In this document: positions 11,611-21,429 of the stretch, piece after piece
How positions within the stretch are numbered: the first letter of the stretch is position 1
Layout: each line of letters begins with the position of its first letter
Assembly: GCA_030704615.1 (NCBI GenBank)
Contig: CM060732.1
Span: 43,133,053-43,197,052 of the forward strand
From: Takakia lepidozioides
Lineage: Eukaryota; Streptophyta; Takakiopsida; Takakiales; Takakiaceae
Length of the DNA: 64,000 nt
Direction of reading: 5' to 3'
The notes under the pieces: model-generated
Databases searched by the model: none
Told to the model about the DNA's origin: nothing
Seen by the model: only the letters and a program-made list of their open reading frames with translations
Made by a program: the position numbers and the translations under genes

Positions 11611-12303
11611 ATATATGATTGCGGTTTTGAGCAAAGCACTAGGCCTCCCTTTGTATAATCCATTAACTTCAACACTGGAGCATGTGAGGCATCCTTGAGC
11701 TTTTCAAAGCTCTCATCACAATCTAGGATCCAACTGATTGGCCCTAAACCTTTCAGCAGGCTAGTAAGAGGGGCCGCAATCCTAGAAAATGCCTTTATAA
11801 ATCTTCTATAATAACTTGCAAGTCCTAGGAATGCCCTCACGTCCGTTCTATCTTTTGGTAGTGGCCATTCAGCCACAGTTCTTATCTTTCTAGGATCTAC
11901 CTTCATGCCATCACGTGAAACTATGTGACCTAGATATGCCATCTCAGAGACGAAGAATTCACACTTGCTCATTTTAGCATAAAGCTTATTCTCTCTTAAG
12001 ATTTGTAAGACGCTTCGTAAATGTTCTTTGTGCTCTTCTTCGGACCTTGAATAAATCAAAATATCGTCCATGAAGACTAGCACAAACTTCCCCAAGTACT
12101 TTCTGAACAAAGAATTCATGAGACACATGAACGTGGCTGGTGCATTTGTGAGTCCAAAAGACATCACCATAAATTCATAATGCCCAAACCTTGTCCTGAA
12201 AGCTGTCTTGTATACATCAGAGTCCTTGATCCGGATCTGATGGTATCCACTCCTTAAATCTATCTTTGAAAACACTTGCGCACCATGTAGGTAATCATAC
12301 AGA
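11611..12303 (-). pseudogene. Chromovirus reverse transcriptase, N-terminally truncated
   Basis: It reads from the palm segment [19 protein letters not shown] through [11 protein letters not shown] and [12 protein letters not shown] (catalytic Asp pair in F-M-D-D). It continues to [15 protein letters not shown] and [14 protein letters not shown], then the RNase H linker. The fingers and first palm residues are missing because the reading frame upstream of about 12303 belongs to unrelated sequence. The 3' end runs into the A-rich insertion. Confidence 0.9.
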
Positions 12304-13158
12304 CATGACATCTGCTGCAGAGGGGTTCTCCGGCAGCCCACCAGGACCGCCAAATCCAGCATGTATGCTGCGGGTTTGGGGCCTGGGGATGTCCGGGAGG
12401 ATGTCATCCTGGTCAGAAAGCTCGGTGTCGTCCTCCTCAACATGGTCAACCACCGGCGAAACCACCTCGAGCACTCTCCCGATCTCTACTGCCCTCTCCC
12501 CGGCTTCACCTCGAACTTGCACAATCCGTGCTCTTTGTGGTGTTCTTTCCTCTCCTCCACTCTCCACCGTATGGGTGATTGCGGGGGCTGCTCTTGTCCG
12601 CCATGGTGTAACCGGTGTGTTACTGCCTCTTTGTGGTGTCTTGGAGGGATCCACCGTCTCTGTGCGTCCCTCGCTTACATGGGCATCTGTCATTTCGGCA
12701 CCCCTGGCCTCTTCAGTGGCATTTTCTCTTTCCTCCTGGCCAGCCTTCTGTCTCGCCTGTTCTTTTGCCCTCTCTTTTGCCCTCTCACGGGCTTTCTGTT
12801 TCTTACTAGGGCTAGCAGCAGGGGAGCCCTCCAGGACGATCACCTTTGATTGAGGAGAACTGACACCCTCGCGCGCACTGCTCACTCCCTCCTCCGCAGC
12901 CCGTGACGGCTCTCTCGCCGGGGATTGCATGTGCTTGGCTTTCTTCTTCTTCTTTGCGTGGGCGGGCCCTACTGCATATGCATCAACAACCTCCATTGCC
13001 GGATCTGCTGTCCTCACGTCCTCACGCCCTTCACCTGCCATGCCGCCTGCACCAACCTCCCCAATGCATATTCTGTCGTACTCTCGCTGCAGGTCCTCCC
13101 GTCCACCAACAGAAGGTTTTAGTTTGCCCTCCCGCCCCAAGTTGGGCGATCCAAACAT
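12295..13158 (-). CDS. Unrecognised charged, low-complexity ORF
   Basis: This open segment has its first ATG at 13158 ([15 protein letters not shown]) and extends to a stop at 12295, about 287 codons. The product is highly charged. It has a lysine cluster ([10 protein letters not shown]), an Arg/Lys/Glu/Ala-rich helix-prone stretch ([20 protein letters not shown]), and an acidic patch ([14 protein letters not shown]). It overlaps in another frame the out-of-frame leader of the reverse-transcriptase ORF, so its 3' end coincides with the chimeric junction at about 12300. It may be a gag-like piece of another retroelement or an exon of an unknown gene. No domain was recognised, and the G+C level is higher than in its neighbours. 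Confidence 0.35.
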   Translation of the reverse strand: MFGSPNLGREGKLKPSVGGREDLQREYDRICIGEVGAGGMAGEGREDVRTADPAMEVVDAYAVGPAHAKKKKKAKHMQSPAREPSRAAEEGVSSAREGVSSPQSKVIVLEGSPAASPSKKQKARERAKERAKEQARQKAGQEERENATEEARGAEMTDAHVSEGRTETVDPSKTPQRGSNTPVTPWRTRAAPAITHTVESGGEERTPQRARIVQVRGEAGERAVEIGRVLEVVSPVVDHVEEDDTELSDQDDILPDIPRPQTRSIHAGFGGPGGLPENPSAADVMSV

Positions 13159-13576
13159 GCGATGAGTTGGAGCTGTCGATGATACCACCAGCGTGCCGGG
13201 CTCGTCGTCACTCTGTCATTCCCGAAAATCGTGAGAACCAACATCGGAATGAAAACCACCATCGCAAAGAGCAGCGCAATCACCATCGCAACAATCGTGG
13301 AACAACAATGAAAAAAAAACAAAACCAAGTATGGAGTGGCATGGAACAACAATGAAAACAAATCTAACCAATGCCTAAGAATGACATGCACAAGCAGCCT
13401 TCTCAAGAGCTGCCGGCTTTGCACACGCATTGCAAACTATCTAAGGTTCACTCAACCAGTAACATGAAACACGATGAACAAATGAACACGAATTCCATAA
13501 GACGGGAAAACAGGGTGAAATGTTTTGAAGGCACTTCATCTGCTTAGACAATCTTCTCACCTCAACATAGATTTCC

Positions 13577-13966
13577 TTAATTTTTAACCATTCTGACCTT
13601 GACCATTCTTCTCAACAGCTCCTGCTTTTGCAATGCAACCATACGCTTCCAGTGATGCCACGCTGAAGATGCAAAAACAAACCAAAAAATGAAATAAACA
13701 ACAAAGCGAAAGCGGAAGTGGCTTGCCTGGGAGTACTCGGCTTCAGTTGGAACGGGTTGTGAGCAAGACACTGGAATCTCCTGCTGGAGCTTAAGTTTGG
13801 CCATGCGAGAGGTTGGCCGTCGCCTGTAGTACAAAGCCTTCAACTTCCGCCGCGGTCTGGATGTGGGGTCTCTCTCAGGAGAGCCACGCCCTTCACGCAG
13901 CATAAGACCCAGCAAAAGAGAAAAGATCTCAGTATTTTTGCGTACATGCCTCGAATAGAACTTCAT
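13577..13966 (-). CDS. Unrecognised small ORF, possible 5' exon of the charged-protein gene
   Basis: It spans 129 codons from ATG at 13966. The first about 80 residues are basic (RPRRKLKALYYRRRPTSRMAK). The last part reads as a hydrophobic stretch (FRFVVYFIFWFVFASSAW) and may be intronic. Direction matches the ORF at 12295-13158, so the two could be exons of one transcript. No splice pair was convincing and no family was recognised. Confidence 0.2.
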   Translation of the reverse strand: MKFYSRHVRKNTEIFSLLLGLMLREGRGSPERDPTSRPRRKLKALYYRRRPTSRMAKLKLQQEIPVSCSQPVPTEAEYSQASHFRFRFVVYFIFWFVFASSAWHHWKRMVALQKQELLRRMVKVRMVKN

Positions 13967-14099
13967 CCAAGTTTAGCATCAGGTTTCCAAGATGTATCGA
14001 GGAAGCAAGCGCGGAATCCCTGTGTCGCCATCACGAATGAAAACCGACGGCGGAGGACATTTAATGCCCAACTACGCAATTAAATGTCGAATGAAGTAT

Positions 14100-14715
14100 G
14101 ACGCAACGAAGCCCGAGGCGCCGAATTTCCATCCGCCAGGTAAGTCAGAGCGCCGAATTTCTGTCATGCATGTAATTCGAAGACCGGATGGATAGAAATC
14201 CAGCGCCGAGTTTCCGTCCGCCAGGTAAGTCGGAGCGCGGATGGATTGAAATCCGGCGCCGAATTTCCGTCCGCCAGGTAAGTCGGAGCGCGGATGGATG
14301 GAAATCCGGCGCCGAATTTCCATCCTGCAGGTAATTCGGAGCAAGGATGGATGGAAATCCGGCGCCGAATTTCCATCCGCCATGTAAGTCGGAGCGCGGA
14401 TGGATGGAAATCCGGCGCCGAATTTCCATCCGGCAGGTAATTCGGAGCAAGGAGGGATGGAAATCCGGCGCCGAATTTCCATCCTGCAGGTAATTCGGAG
14501 CGCGGATGGATGGAAATCCGGCGCCGAATTTCCATCCTGCAGGTAATTCGGATCGCGGATGGATGGAAATCCGACGCCGAATTTCCATCGGCCATGTAAG
14601 TCGGAGCACGGATGGATGGAAATCCGGCGCCGAATTTCCATCCTGCAGGTAACTCGGAGCGCGGCCGGATGGAAATTTGGCGCCGAATTACCATCCTGCA
14701 GGTAATTCTGAGCGT
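14100..14715. repeat. 53-bp tandem repeat built on GGCGCCGAATTTCC
   Basis: About eleven head-to-tail copies of a 53-bp unit are present. Each contains GGATGGAAATCCGGCGCC followed by GAATTTCCATCC and a linker ending in GGTAA(T/G)TCGGAGC. Each unit centre is a near-perfect inverted repeat around GGCGCC. Copies differ by a few substitutions, most often in the linker. The repeat is open in several minus-strand frames only because 53 is not a multiple of 3 and stops are rare. It is not a gene. Confidence 0.9.
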
Positions 14716-14889
14716 GGCCGCTTGTTTTTTTGGTCTAAAAAGACACTAAACCTTAAGTTTGGTGGCTGAAGTCTACTTTTAGACACGTTTTTCAGGGAAT
14801 TCTCGACTGGTAGAGAGAAATTCCTTGCTTCTTTTCCATCCCTCTTAGTTCCTACATGGAAATTCGTTGCCAAAATTCCATCTAGCCGC

Positions 14890-15645
14890 GATTGCGATTA
14901 CATGCCCAATGGAAATTCGGCGCCGGTTTTCCATCCCCTCCGCCCGGGTCGACTTTATTCCGGCGCCCCCTGTTGGATATTCGGTGCCGAATTTCCGTCT
15001 GGGGGTTGTAATGTGACGGCCAGGTGCCGGCCTCTCCTCCCGAGCCGACTGCATCCGAACGGCCCCGGATGTAAATTCGGCGCCGTTTTTCCATCCGGGG
15101 AGGTTTTTATGTCGGCCAGTTTTCGGCCTGACCCCCTCGACACGACTTCCTTTGGTGGAGCCCGGATGGAAATTCGGCGCCGAATTTCCATCCGGGGGAT
15201 GTTCTCTGTCGGACAGGTGCCGGCCACTCCGCCCGAGGCGACTTCATCCGGGCGGCGCCTGTTGGATATTCGGTGCCGAATTCCCGTCCGGGGGTTGTAA
15301 TGTGACAGCCATGTGCCGGCCTCTCCCCCCGTGCCGACTGCATCCGAACGGCCCCGGATGTAAATTCGGCGCCGTTTTTCCATCCGGGGAGGTTTTTATG
15401 TCGGCCACTTTTCGGCCTGACCCCCCGACACGACTTCCTTTGGGGGGGCCCGGATGGAAATTCGGCGCTGAATTTCCATCCGGGGGATGTTCTCTGTCGG
15501 ACAGGTGCCGGCCTCTCCGCCCGAGTCGACTTCATCTGGGCGGCCCTTGATGGATATTCGGTGCCGAATTTCCATCCAGGGGTTGTAATGTGACGGCCCG
15601 GTGCCGGCTTCTCCCCTTCAGCCGACATCATCCGGGCGGCTCCAA
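14890..15645. repeat. Higher-order tandem repeat, ~96-bp units in a ~289-bp trimer
   Basis: Three kinds of about 96-bp unit follow each other. One contains TTGGATATTCGGTGCCGAA, one GATGTAAATTCGGCGCCGTT, and one GGATGGAAATTCGGCGCCGA. The triplet recurs: TGTTGGATATT lies at 14971 and 15260 with a degenerate third copy at about 15548, and GTAAATTCGG at 15071 and 15360. This gives a period of 288-289 bp. The shared core GGCGCCGAATTT links this array to the 53-bp array and to the repeats at 19.3 kb. Confidence 0.85.
15161..15196. repeat. 36-bp perfect palindrome centred on GGCGCC
   Basis: Left arm 15161-15178 and right arm 15179-15196 are exact reverse complements with no spacer. The centre is GGCGCC and the ends are CCCGGATGG and CCATCCGGG. 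The matching unit 289 bp downstream has the same palindrome with one mismatch (GGCGCT). Confidence 0.9.
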
Positions 15646-16029
15646 ACTTTCTGACTGCATATTGTTGGCAGTTATTGCGCAAAGACCAGGGGTCACATTC
15701 CGGAGACAAGGTTCATTAACACTCTGACTGTGGATTTTTGAGATAGTTGGCTCCCTGGATTTGGATCAGGCTTCGTCGCTCGGACAAATCGGCACCGCAT
15801 TCCTTCCCATCGGTGCATCCCCCTTCTACCAGGGAGCTTGCCCGCACGCCATCCTGGCAGTCTTGTGTGCACATCTCCTATGGCGGAAAACTCGAGCGCT
15901 ACAGTGTACTGCCCTCCTCACGAGCATAGAGCTTCATTTCTGTGCAGAGGGGACATCTGCCGTGTGATGGAGAAATATCTGTGCGTTTGATACCACCTGA
16001 AACCGAGGTCGGTTTTTTTGGAGGAGGAA

Positions 16030-19000
16030 ATGAAGGACTCAAACGACATTATTGTCGAGAGTATTGTTGTGCTCCACAATGATTTCGGCGATGGCAGGGA
16101 ATGGCGAGTTCCACCATCGGACAACATCATATACAGGGCTGTTGGGGACTTCATTTGCCCGCCAAATGCACCTTCTATCCTGGCGCCTTCCACGAAACAA
16201 TCCGCGAATCAGAGAGTGGGTACCTCAAAGAGAGAAGTCCGCAACGAAGTAAATCCAGAGCCCAACCCATCAATGAAGACGAGCGAGAACCGGGTTGTTC
16301 ACAACCTGTCCGACTCCGACGAGGTCATGGAAGTTTCGAGATCGTCCTGGAGATCAAGCAAGTCCTCAATGGACGTCAGTGGACGAGGGAGTCATATTCC
16401 CAGCACGAGCACCGCAGTTCGATCCATTCTTGAAATTCTGCGAGGGCTTCACATAGATGGACACCGCTCGGAGCTGGCCGGGCTGGACTACAGCAAGTTC
16501 GCAATTAAATCGGTTACATGCCTTCCCGCAGACGTCGACGGTAATATCTTCTTTGAGTTCCCTCCTCGGACGGACTACTCGAGGGTGTTCGGAATGTTGA
16601 CAGATATGGATAGAAAACATGACGGTCATCCTTGGTGCGTCACCAAAACCACCAGCATGAAGATGCTCGATGGTGTGCGGGCGCGTTGCGGTGTTTCTCC
16701 CCAACTTGCTTCCGTTTTAAATCCAGAGGTCACAGGAACGAGACCGATTGGACAAGCACAGCTCATCAACCATTTCATGCTCAGGAGAAGGTTCCGAACT
16801 CCACATTTAAGTGTGCGCATTGCAAAGAACCACCACACTGCATGTCTGTTTTGTAATGCCAAGCAGTTCTATGTGTTGCACCGTTTCCCTGACCTCACCC
16901 GAGCTTGCATACACGTTGGTTTCCATTGTCACAAATTGGCGAGGGGGAACTCGAGGGAGGCTGCCCACGAGGCAGAGCAGCTCGTTCAGGAGGAGGTTAA
17001 GTTGAGACCGGGTGCCAAACCCAAACAGATACAGCTCCAAGCCGCCCATAAGATGGCATTGGCCAGAATTATGTCGGAAGACGGCTCCGATAGAGTTCAT
17101 CTCGATGATAAGGAAATGGAGGCATTGCTGGAGTCGGTGTCCCACGTCTGTTCACCGAATGTCCGAAACCACATTGTCTCATGCAAACAGAAAATTGGGC
17201 GTGGCTCGGATATGCACTCCATTCTGGAGGTGAAGCGACGATGTGGATATGACTACATTCATGGAAGTAGGTTTCCAGGACAAGGGACTGAGGCAGATCG
17301 TTGTTTCGTATTCAAAATGTCCACGTGTGGACCTGGCAACGACGTCCAACTGGTCAACAGGATGACGAGTGGGGACTTGTCAAACAGTTGGGTCATGTTC
17401 GACCATATCAAGCGAATTACAAATCACCAGTGGGTGGCAATGGGTGCACATGTGTACGACACCCACTGTAGGATGCTAATGACAATTGCTATTTGTGAGA
17501 TGAAAGGAGAGGACACACAATCGGAGATGCTTCTTTGGCAGGGAATAAACGAACAGATGGCCAAGGCGGGATTGCCCCCTCCCAATTTCCGTGGTTTCAT
17601 GGCGGACAACGCACAAGCAAATTGGGCTGCCATTCGAAGGGTGTACGGGCAAGACCCCAATGTTCTCATGGAAGGCAAGGAGAGATCTTGTGGGTTCCAT
17701 TTTCTGCAAAGCCTTTTGCAGTACACAACCAGGCTCGTGGCGCCAGATTTCAGAGAGGAGCACCGTTCCATGTGTCTTGCGTGGAAGCGCGCTCCCACCT
17801 TGGATGATGCAAAGACACAGTTTGCATGTATACGGGCTTGGTGGACATCGTCAGATGCTGTAAGGAAATCAGACGAGGGAGCAATGGTCAGTTGGCTAGC
17901 ATGGTGGCATTATCGTTTCCTCCAGTTCGGCGACTATATGCGGGAGGTGAGTTGCACGAATTCGCGTCCCGTTGAATATTATTCTTGGCATTATTTGTAA
18001 CTTGCTTGTAACCTCAACATGTGCTTGTGCAGGAAATGTGTCTCGACTCCGACACCGACATGCCCACGACAAACATGGTCGAATCAGTGCATTCTTCCTG
18101 GCGTGCCTCCTCTGTGGCGCATCTGGTGGACATCCTCACTGCCACAACGGAGGACATTGTGAGGTCAATTATGCAGCAATGCAGGTACAACGAGTTCTTG
18201 AAAGGGAAACAGTGGGGCTTGGGGCCGGACAGGCAGGAAATGCTGATGCGGACTGCCTCCAGATCGAAGAATCCTCGGAAGTGGGCGGCGGCCTTGCGAG
18301 AGGGCCTTCGGGACACGCCATTGCTTCGAAGAGGCCAACATTTGGAAGGAGATGTTCATACCCGTCCAGTGAGACGAAGACTTGACGAGGCACCTGGCGG
18401 GGAAGAGGATTCATGGCGAGCTGACAAGAATATTTGCACGCTCCCTCGTGGTCCTGTGATGTTGCCCGAGGAGGTCTCGTCGAGCACCGCAAGTCCTGCA
18501 CGTTCAAGATCGTCATCTCCTTTGAGCACAGGGCACGTGCCCGGGCAACATAACGAGCCATCTGTAGTAAAGCAGTACAACATTCCTATTGTGGAGACAA
18601 GAGTGTCGGAGTCACAGTGGAGAATTGCAAGGACATTGCCGGCATTTCGAGGGAAATGCTGCGCCATCCGAGTGGATACGAGAGCACGCTGTGGTGAGAT
18701 GATTCGGAGGAACCCACACGGTGCTGTACCTGCACCTTGTTTCAGCGGCAGATTTTTGACTCCCACATTTGCTCACGCCACAACGCGGACGTTTTGGTTC
18801 TGTAGGCACGACATAATGACCTGTGTATTTGGCAAGCCCAAGTACGGGATTCGGGGAATGCCGGAGCCTCCGGGCGTCTGGCCTGTTGCACCGGGTTGCA
18901 GCCTCTCTCAGAATGAGGCGGATATTCTATCTGCAGCAGGATTTCGAATGGTGCAACGCACAGACGTCCCGGCCCACGCCGACTTGCAATTGTACGGACT

Positions 19001-19173
19001 TCTCGTTGATGGAAGCAAAGAAGGGTTCAAAGTATTATCCGTGCAAGCATCTGTATTACATTTACCTGAAGAGGTTGAGGATGAACGTGACTATCGATGA
19101 CTTTATTCATGCACCGGCGTTGAGCGTGAACGAGCTGCACAAACTCCTCCTTAGGGATTCCAGAAATCATTGA
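16030..19173 (+). CDS. MULE-like DDE transposase with FWFC motif and SWIM zinc finger (copy 1)
   Basis: Exon 1 runs 16030-17946 (639 codons from the first ATG). The intron is 17947-18032 and exon 2 starts at 18033. Regions in order: an acidic/Ser-rich N-terminus; a conserved block (about residues 120-200, ending in MDRKHDGHPWC); a Cys/His cluster (TRACIHVGFHCH, about 295-306); and a DDE-like core. The core has D near residue 457 in WVMFDHIK, D near 526 in FMADNAQANW and a C-x-x-H in CGFHFLQ, the order seen in Mutator transposases. After the intron come TNMVESVHSSW and an APCFSGRFL...FWFC cysteine motif. The frame that follows FRMVQRTDVP stops at 19100. The SWIM motif (CNCTDF...CKHLYYIY, ending 19173) lies in the +1 frame from about 18980, where the spacer seen in copies 2 and 3 is missing. 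A deletion and frameshift have therefore probably uncoupled it. A second frame disagreement with copy 3 lies at about 16700-16855. Confidence 0.7.
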
Positions 19174-19324
19174 TGGGGCAAAGGGAATCCTCCATATGGA
19201 TATTTTCAATTGCATTTTCATGTATCGGACCTTTTTTTCCAGTGTAATGAAATGCACCCCAAAACTCCTGGAATGAGGAAATATTCCATTCAAACTGAGA
19301 TCCAACAGAAGCAGTTGTGGGGCC

Positions 19325-19720
19325 ATTTCTAGAAAAATGGCGCCGAATTTCTCTATTTTGGGCCGAAAACTGGCTAAGTCCCAACATGCACTGGTACCCC
19401 TGTGTCTGGAAAAATGGCGCCGAATTTCCCTATTTTGGGCCGAAAACTGGCTAAGTCCAAACATGCACAGGAACAATGTCTGGAAAAATGGCGCCGAATT
19501 TCCAGTTACATGGCCCAGAACTGCCCAACATCTGTGCAATCCCCGGCACCATGTACCGAAATTCGGCGCCACATTTCCAAATTTTGGGCTTACACACCTG
19601 TCATGAGGGGACCTATAGCCGCGGAATTCGGCACCATTTTTCGCCAGAGAGACCTATTACAGCGAAATACGTCGCGGTTTTTTCCGCTTACGGACCCTAT
19701 TACCGCGAAATTCGGCACCA
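19325..19720. repeat. Degenerate GGCGCCGAATTT repeats downstream of copy 1
   Basis: The stretch AATGGCGCCGAATTTC recurs at about 19337, 19413 and 19488, spaced about 75 bp, each followed by TATTTTGGGCCGAAAACTGG or a relative. More decayed relatives (AAATTCGGCGCC, GAAATTCGGCACCATTTTT) continue to 19720, some in inverted order. These share their core with the arrays at 14.1-15.6 kb, so copy 1 of the transposase-like gene lies between related repeats. Confidence 0.75.
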
Positions 19721-20044
19721 TTTTTGCACATGTCGTAGGGATTTGGCATGAGCGGAAGACGAAATATCATGAGCACAACTCTCAAAACTACAATTTTTCC
19801 CTTCAAGGTGCCGAATAATATATTTTTTTTTTCTGACACATTGCATTAAATTAATGTTTTATAATGTTTTTTATTTTCGAAATTTTTACTTCTGCTCATG
19901 AAAACCGATTGTCTTGCTACTCCGCTCATGCCGCTCATGCCGCTCATGCTCATGAAATAGCTAACCTCGTTTGTCAGCTCCAAATCAAGTCATGACATTC
20001 CTGGTTCTTCGACTTTCTGTGAGACAAATCCACATGTTGCTATC
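19721..20044. repeat. Spacer with short GCTCATGCCG repeats
   Basis: Between copies 1 and 2 the sequence is AT-rich. It carries three direct copies of a 10-mer GCTCATGCCG-like unit (19922-19953), and a reverse-complement copy near 19745 (GGCATGAGCGG). No gene was seen. Confidence 0.5.
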
Positions 20045-20911
20045 CCTCCTCAGCCAATGCAACGGGGAAATCCAGTGAGAGAGACACAAGACTTTTCCGA
20101 TGCATTGTTCAGGATTCTGCGGATAGGTCCTGCTTCCATGGTTCGTTGTTCTGCATTGGTTGGAGTTTCCAAGGATAAATGCAAAGCGCTCATCAGGAAA
20201 GGTAAAGGAAGTCCTGCACCTTGCTTCACTGGCAAGTTACTAGCACCGAACATGAAAGAACCAAAACTGCAAGTTTTTTGGTTTTGCCCCACAGATGTTT
20301 TGTTGTGTGTTGGAGGGACCGTGCCATCCTATTGCTTGGGAAAACCGGGTATACCTAACGTGTGGCCTGTGAAGGTTGGAACCAACCTTACACAAGCAGA
20401 GGTGGACAACTTGACCCTTGCAGGTTTTCGACTAGTCCATCCTCCCAACGTTGGGACCACTTCCAGTGGAACAACATATTCATCAAGGTATTGTTCTTCC
20501 TGTGGGTAAGTATCCCACTACACGCTATGGGGTGCGCATTTGGCGTCGGGATCCGACTCCTCGACACTTGAGTCGCCAAGAGTCAGCGGAGACTCTTATT
20601 GCTGAGGTTCGTGGATTCGAAAATGTGTCTCAGCCAGGTTATGGGAGAATTTACCAGCTACAAACAGAGGGATCTACCAGAGCAGGATTGGTTTACAATG
20701 TATACATTGGTCAGTTTCCATCTTGTAATTGTCCCGACTTTGATGAGTTATCTGTCAAGAAGAAAAAACAAACACATTACCTTGTAAGCACATGTACTTC
20801 ATGTACAACGTGCATCTAGGATGCGCCGGGGCTTATGAGATCCACCAACCTTCCCTTAGCCAGTTAGAGGTTAGGGCTATGCTAAAGAAGGACCCTAGTT
20901 CAACTTCTTAG
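20045..20911 (+). pseudogene. SWIM/FWFC transposase family, C-terminal fragment (copy 2)
   Basis: Only the C-terminal third is present. From 20057 it reads an APCFTGKLL...FWFC motif (about 20215-20290), a WPVKVGTNLTQAEVDNLTLAGF block and a C-x-x-C pair. One shift of frame occurs near 20505. The frame starting at 20451 then gives PGYGRIY and FPSCNCPDF. A second shift restores CKHMYFMYN just before 20820, completing a SWIM motif, and the product ends at TAG 20911. The DDE core is absent. With two frameshifts it is a pseudogene, but it preserves the FWFC-to-SWIM spacer that copy 1 has lost. Confidence 0.75.
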
Positions 20912-21104
20912 TGACACATGAAATGCACAAAAAAAGAACCTCTAACTTGTGCCGTTCATTTTCATGCATGTGACATGTAATTATCTTGTTACTACTTTAT
21001 TCCAAACATGACACATAGCATTTGTTAGTACAGAAGTTCCTATTTTGGTTAAAATGGAACTTGTGTACCTGTCATACAAGTTTTCAAATTATAGAACCGC
21101 TTGG

Positions 21105-21420
21105 CATTACAAACAGACATGCAATGCCCATTTAGACATGAGAAAACAACTAGAAAAGGGGCACAAACAGTGTGCGTTGATGCACACTGTTTGGTGCTTC
21201 CAATTAAGGGTTTTTTGACATGGCATTCTGGCCCTGTGTGGCCCATTTGGACATCCAAAAACAGGTTGAGGGAGGGGCACAAACAGTGTGCATTGACGTA
21301 CACTGTTTGGTGCATCCACCTACGGGTGTCGTGAACTTGGCACACTGGCCCTGTGTGGCCCATTTAGACATGAAAAAACAACTAGAAAGAGGGGCAGAAA
21401 TAGTGTGCATTGACATATCA
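21105..21420. repeat. ~118-bp tandem repeat with an internal hairpin
   Basis: About 2.7 copies start at GCCCATTTAGACAT-like sequence (about 21127, 21240 and 21358). Each carries a palindrome of the type AAACAGTGTGC-n6-GCACACTGTTT, perfect over 11 bp per arm in the first copy, followed by TGGCCCTGTGTGG. The array separates copies 2 and 3 of the SWIM/transposase family. Confidence 0.8.
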
Positions 21421-21429
21421 GGCAACTTT

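Larger units (their letters stand above)
9383..12303 (-). mobile_element. Truncated Ty3/gypsy chromovirus retrotransposon (pol only)
   Basis: On the minus strand the order is reverse transcriptase, RNase H, integrase and chromodomain, then a polypurine tract. This domain order is diagnostic of Ty3/gypsy, and the chromodomain places it in the chromoviruses. The gag, protease and N-terminal reverse-transcriptase parts are missing. The copy carries several frameshifts and stops and one internal insertion, so it is inactive. The break at about 12300 joins it directly to unrelated sequence. Confidence 0.9.

Noticed and set aside
12266-12853. 195-codon plus-strand Ser/Leu/Ala-rich ORF
   Set aside because: It is the antisense of the charged minus-strand ORF; its composition is explained by the complement of Lys/Glu/Arg codons.
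14072-14694. Three overlapping minus-strand ORFs of 154-189 codons with repeated GAGFPSIRAP-like units
   Set aside because: They are the same 53-bp DNA repeat read in three frames. All three frames are open, which shows a lack of coding constraint.
14955-15709. Long ORFs on both strands over the 289-bp repeat
   Set aside because: G+C-rich tandem repeat with few stops; frames shift from unit to unit and nothing resembles a protein family.
21105-21420. CRISPR-like array
   Set aside because: Only 2.7 units of about 118 bp without unique spacers, in plant nuclear DNA; it is an ordinary tandem repeat.
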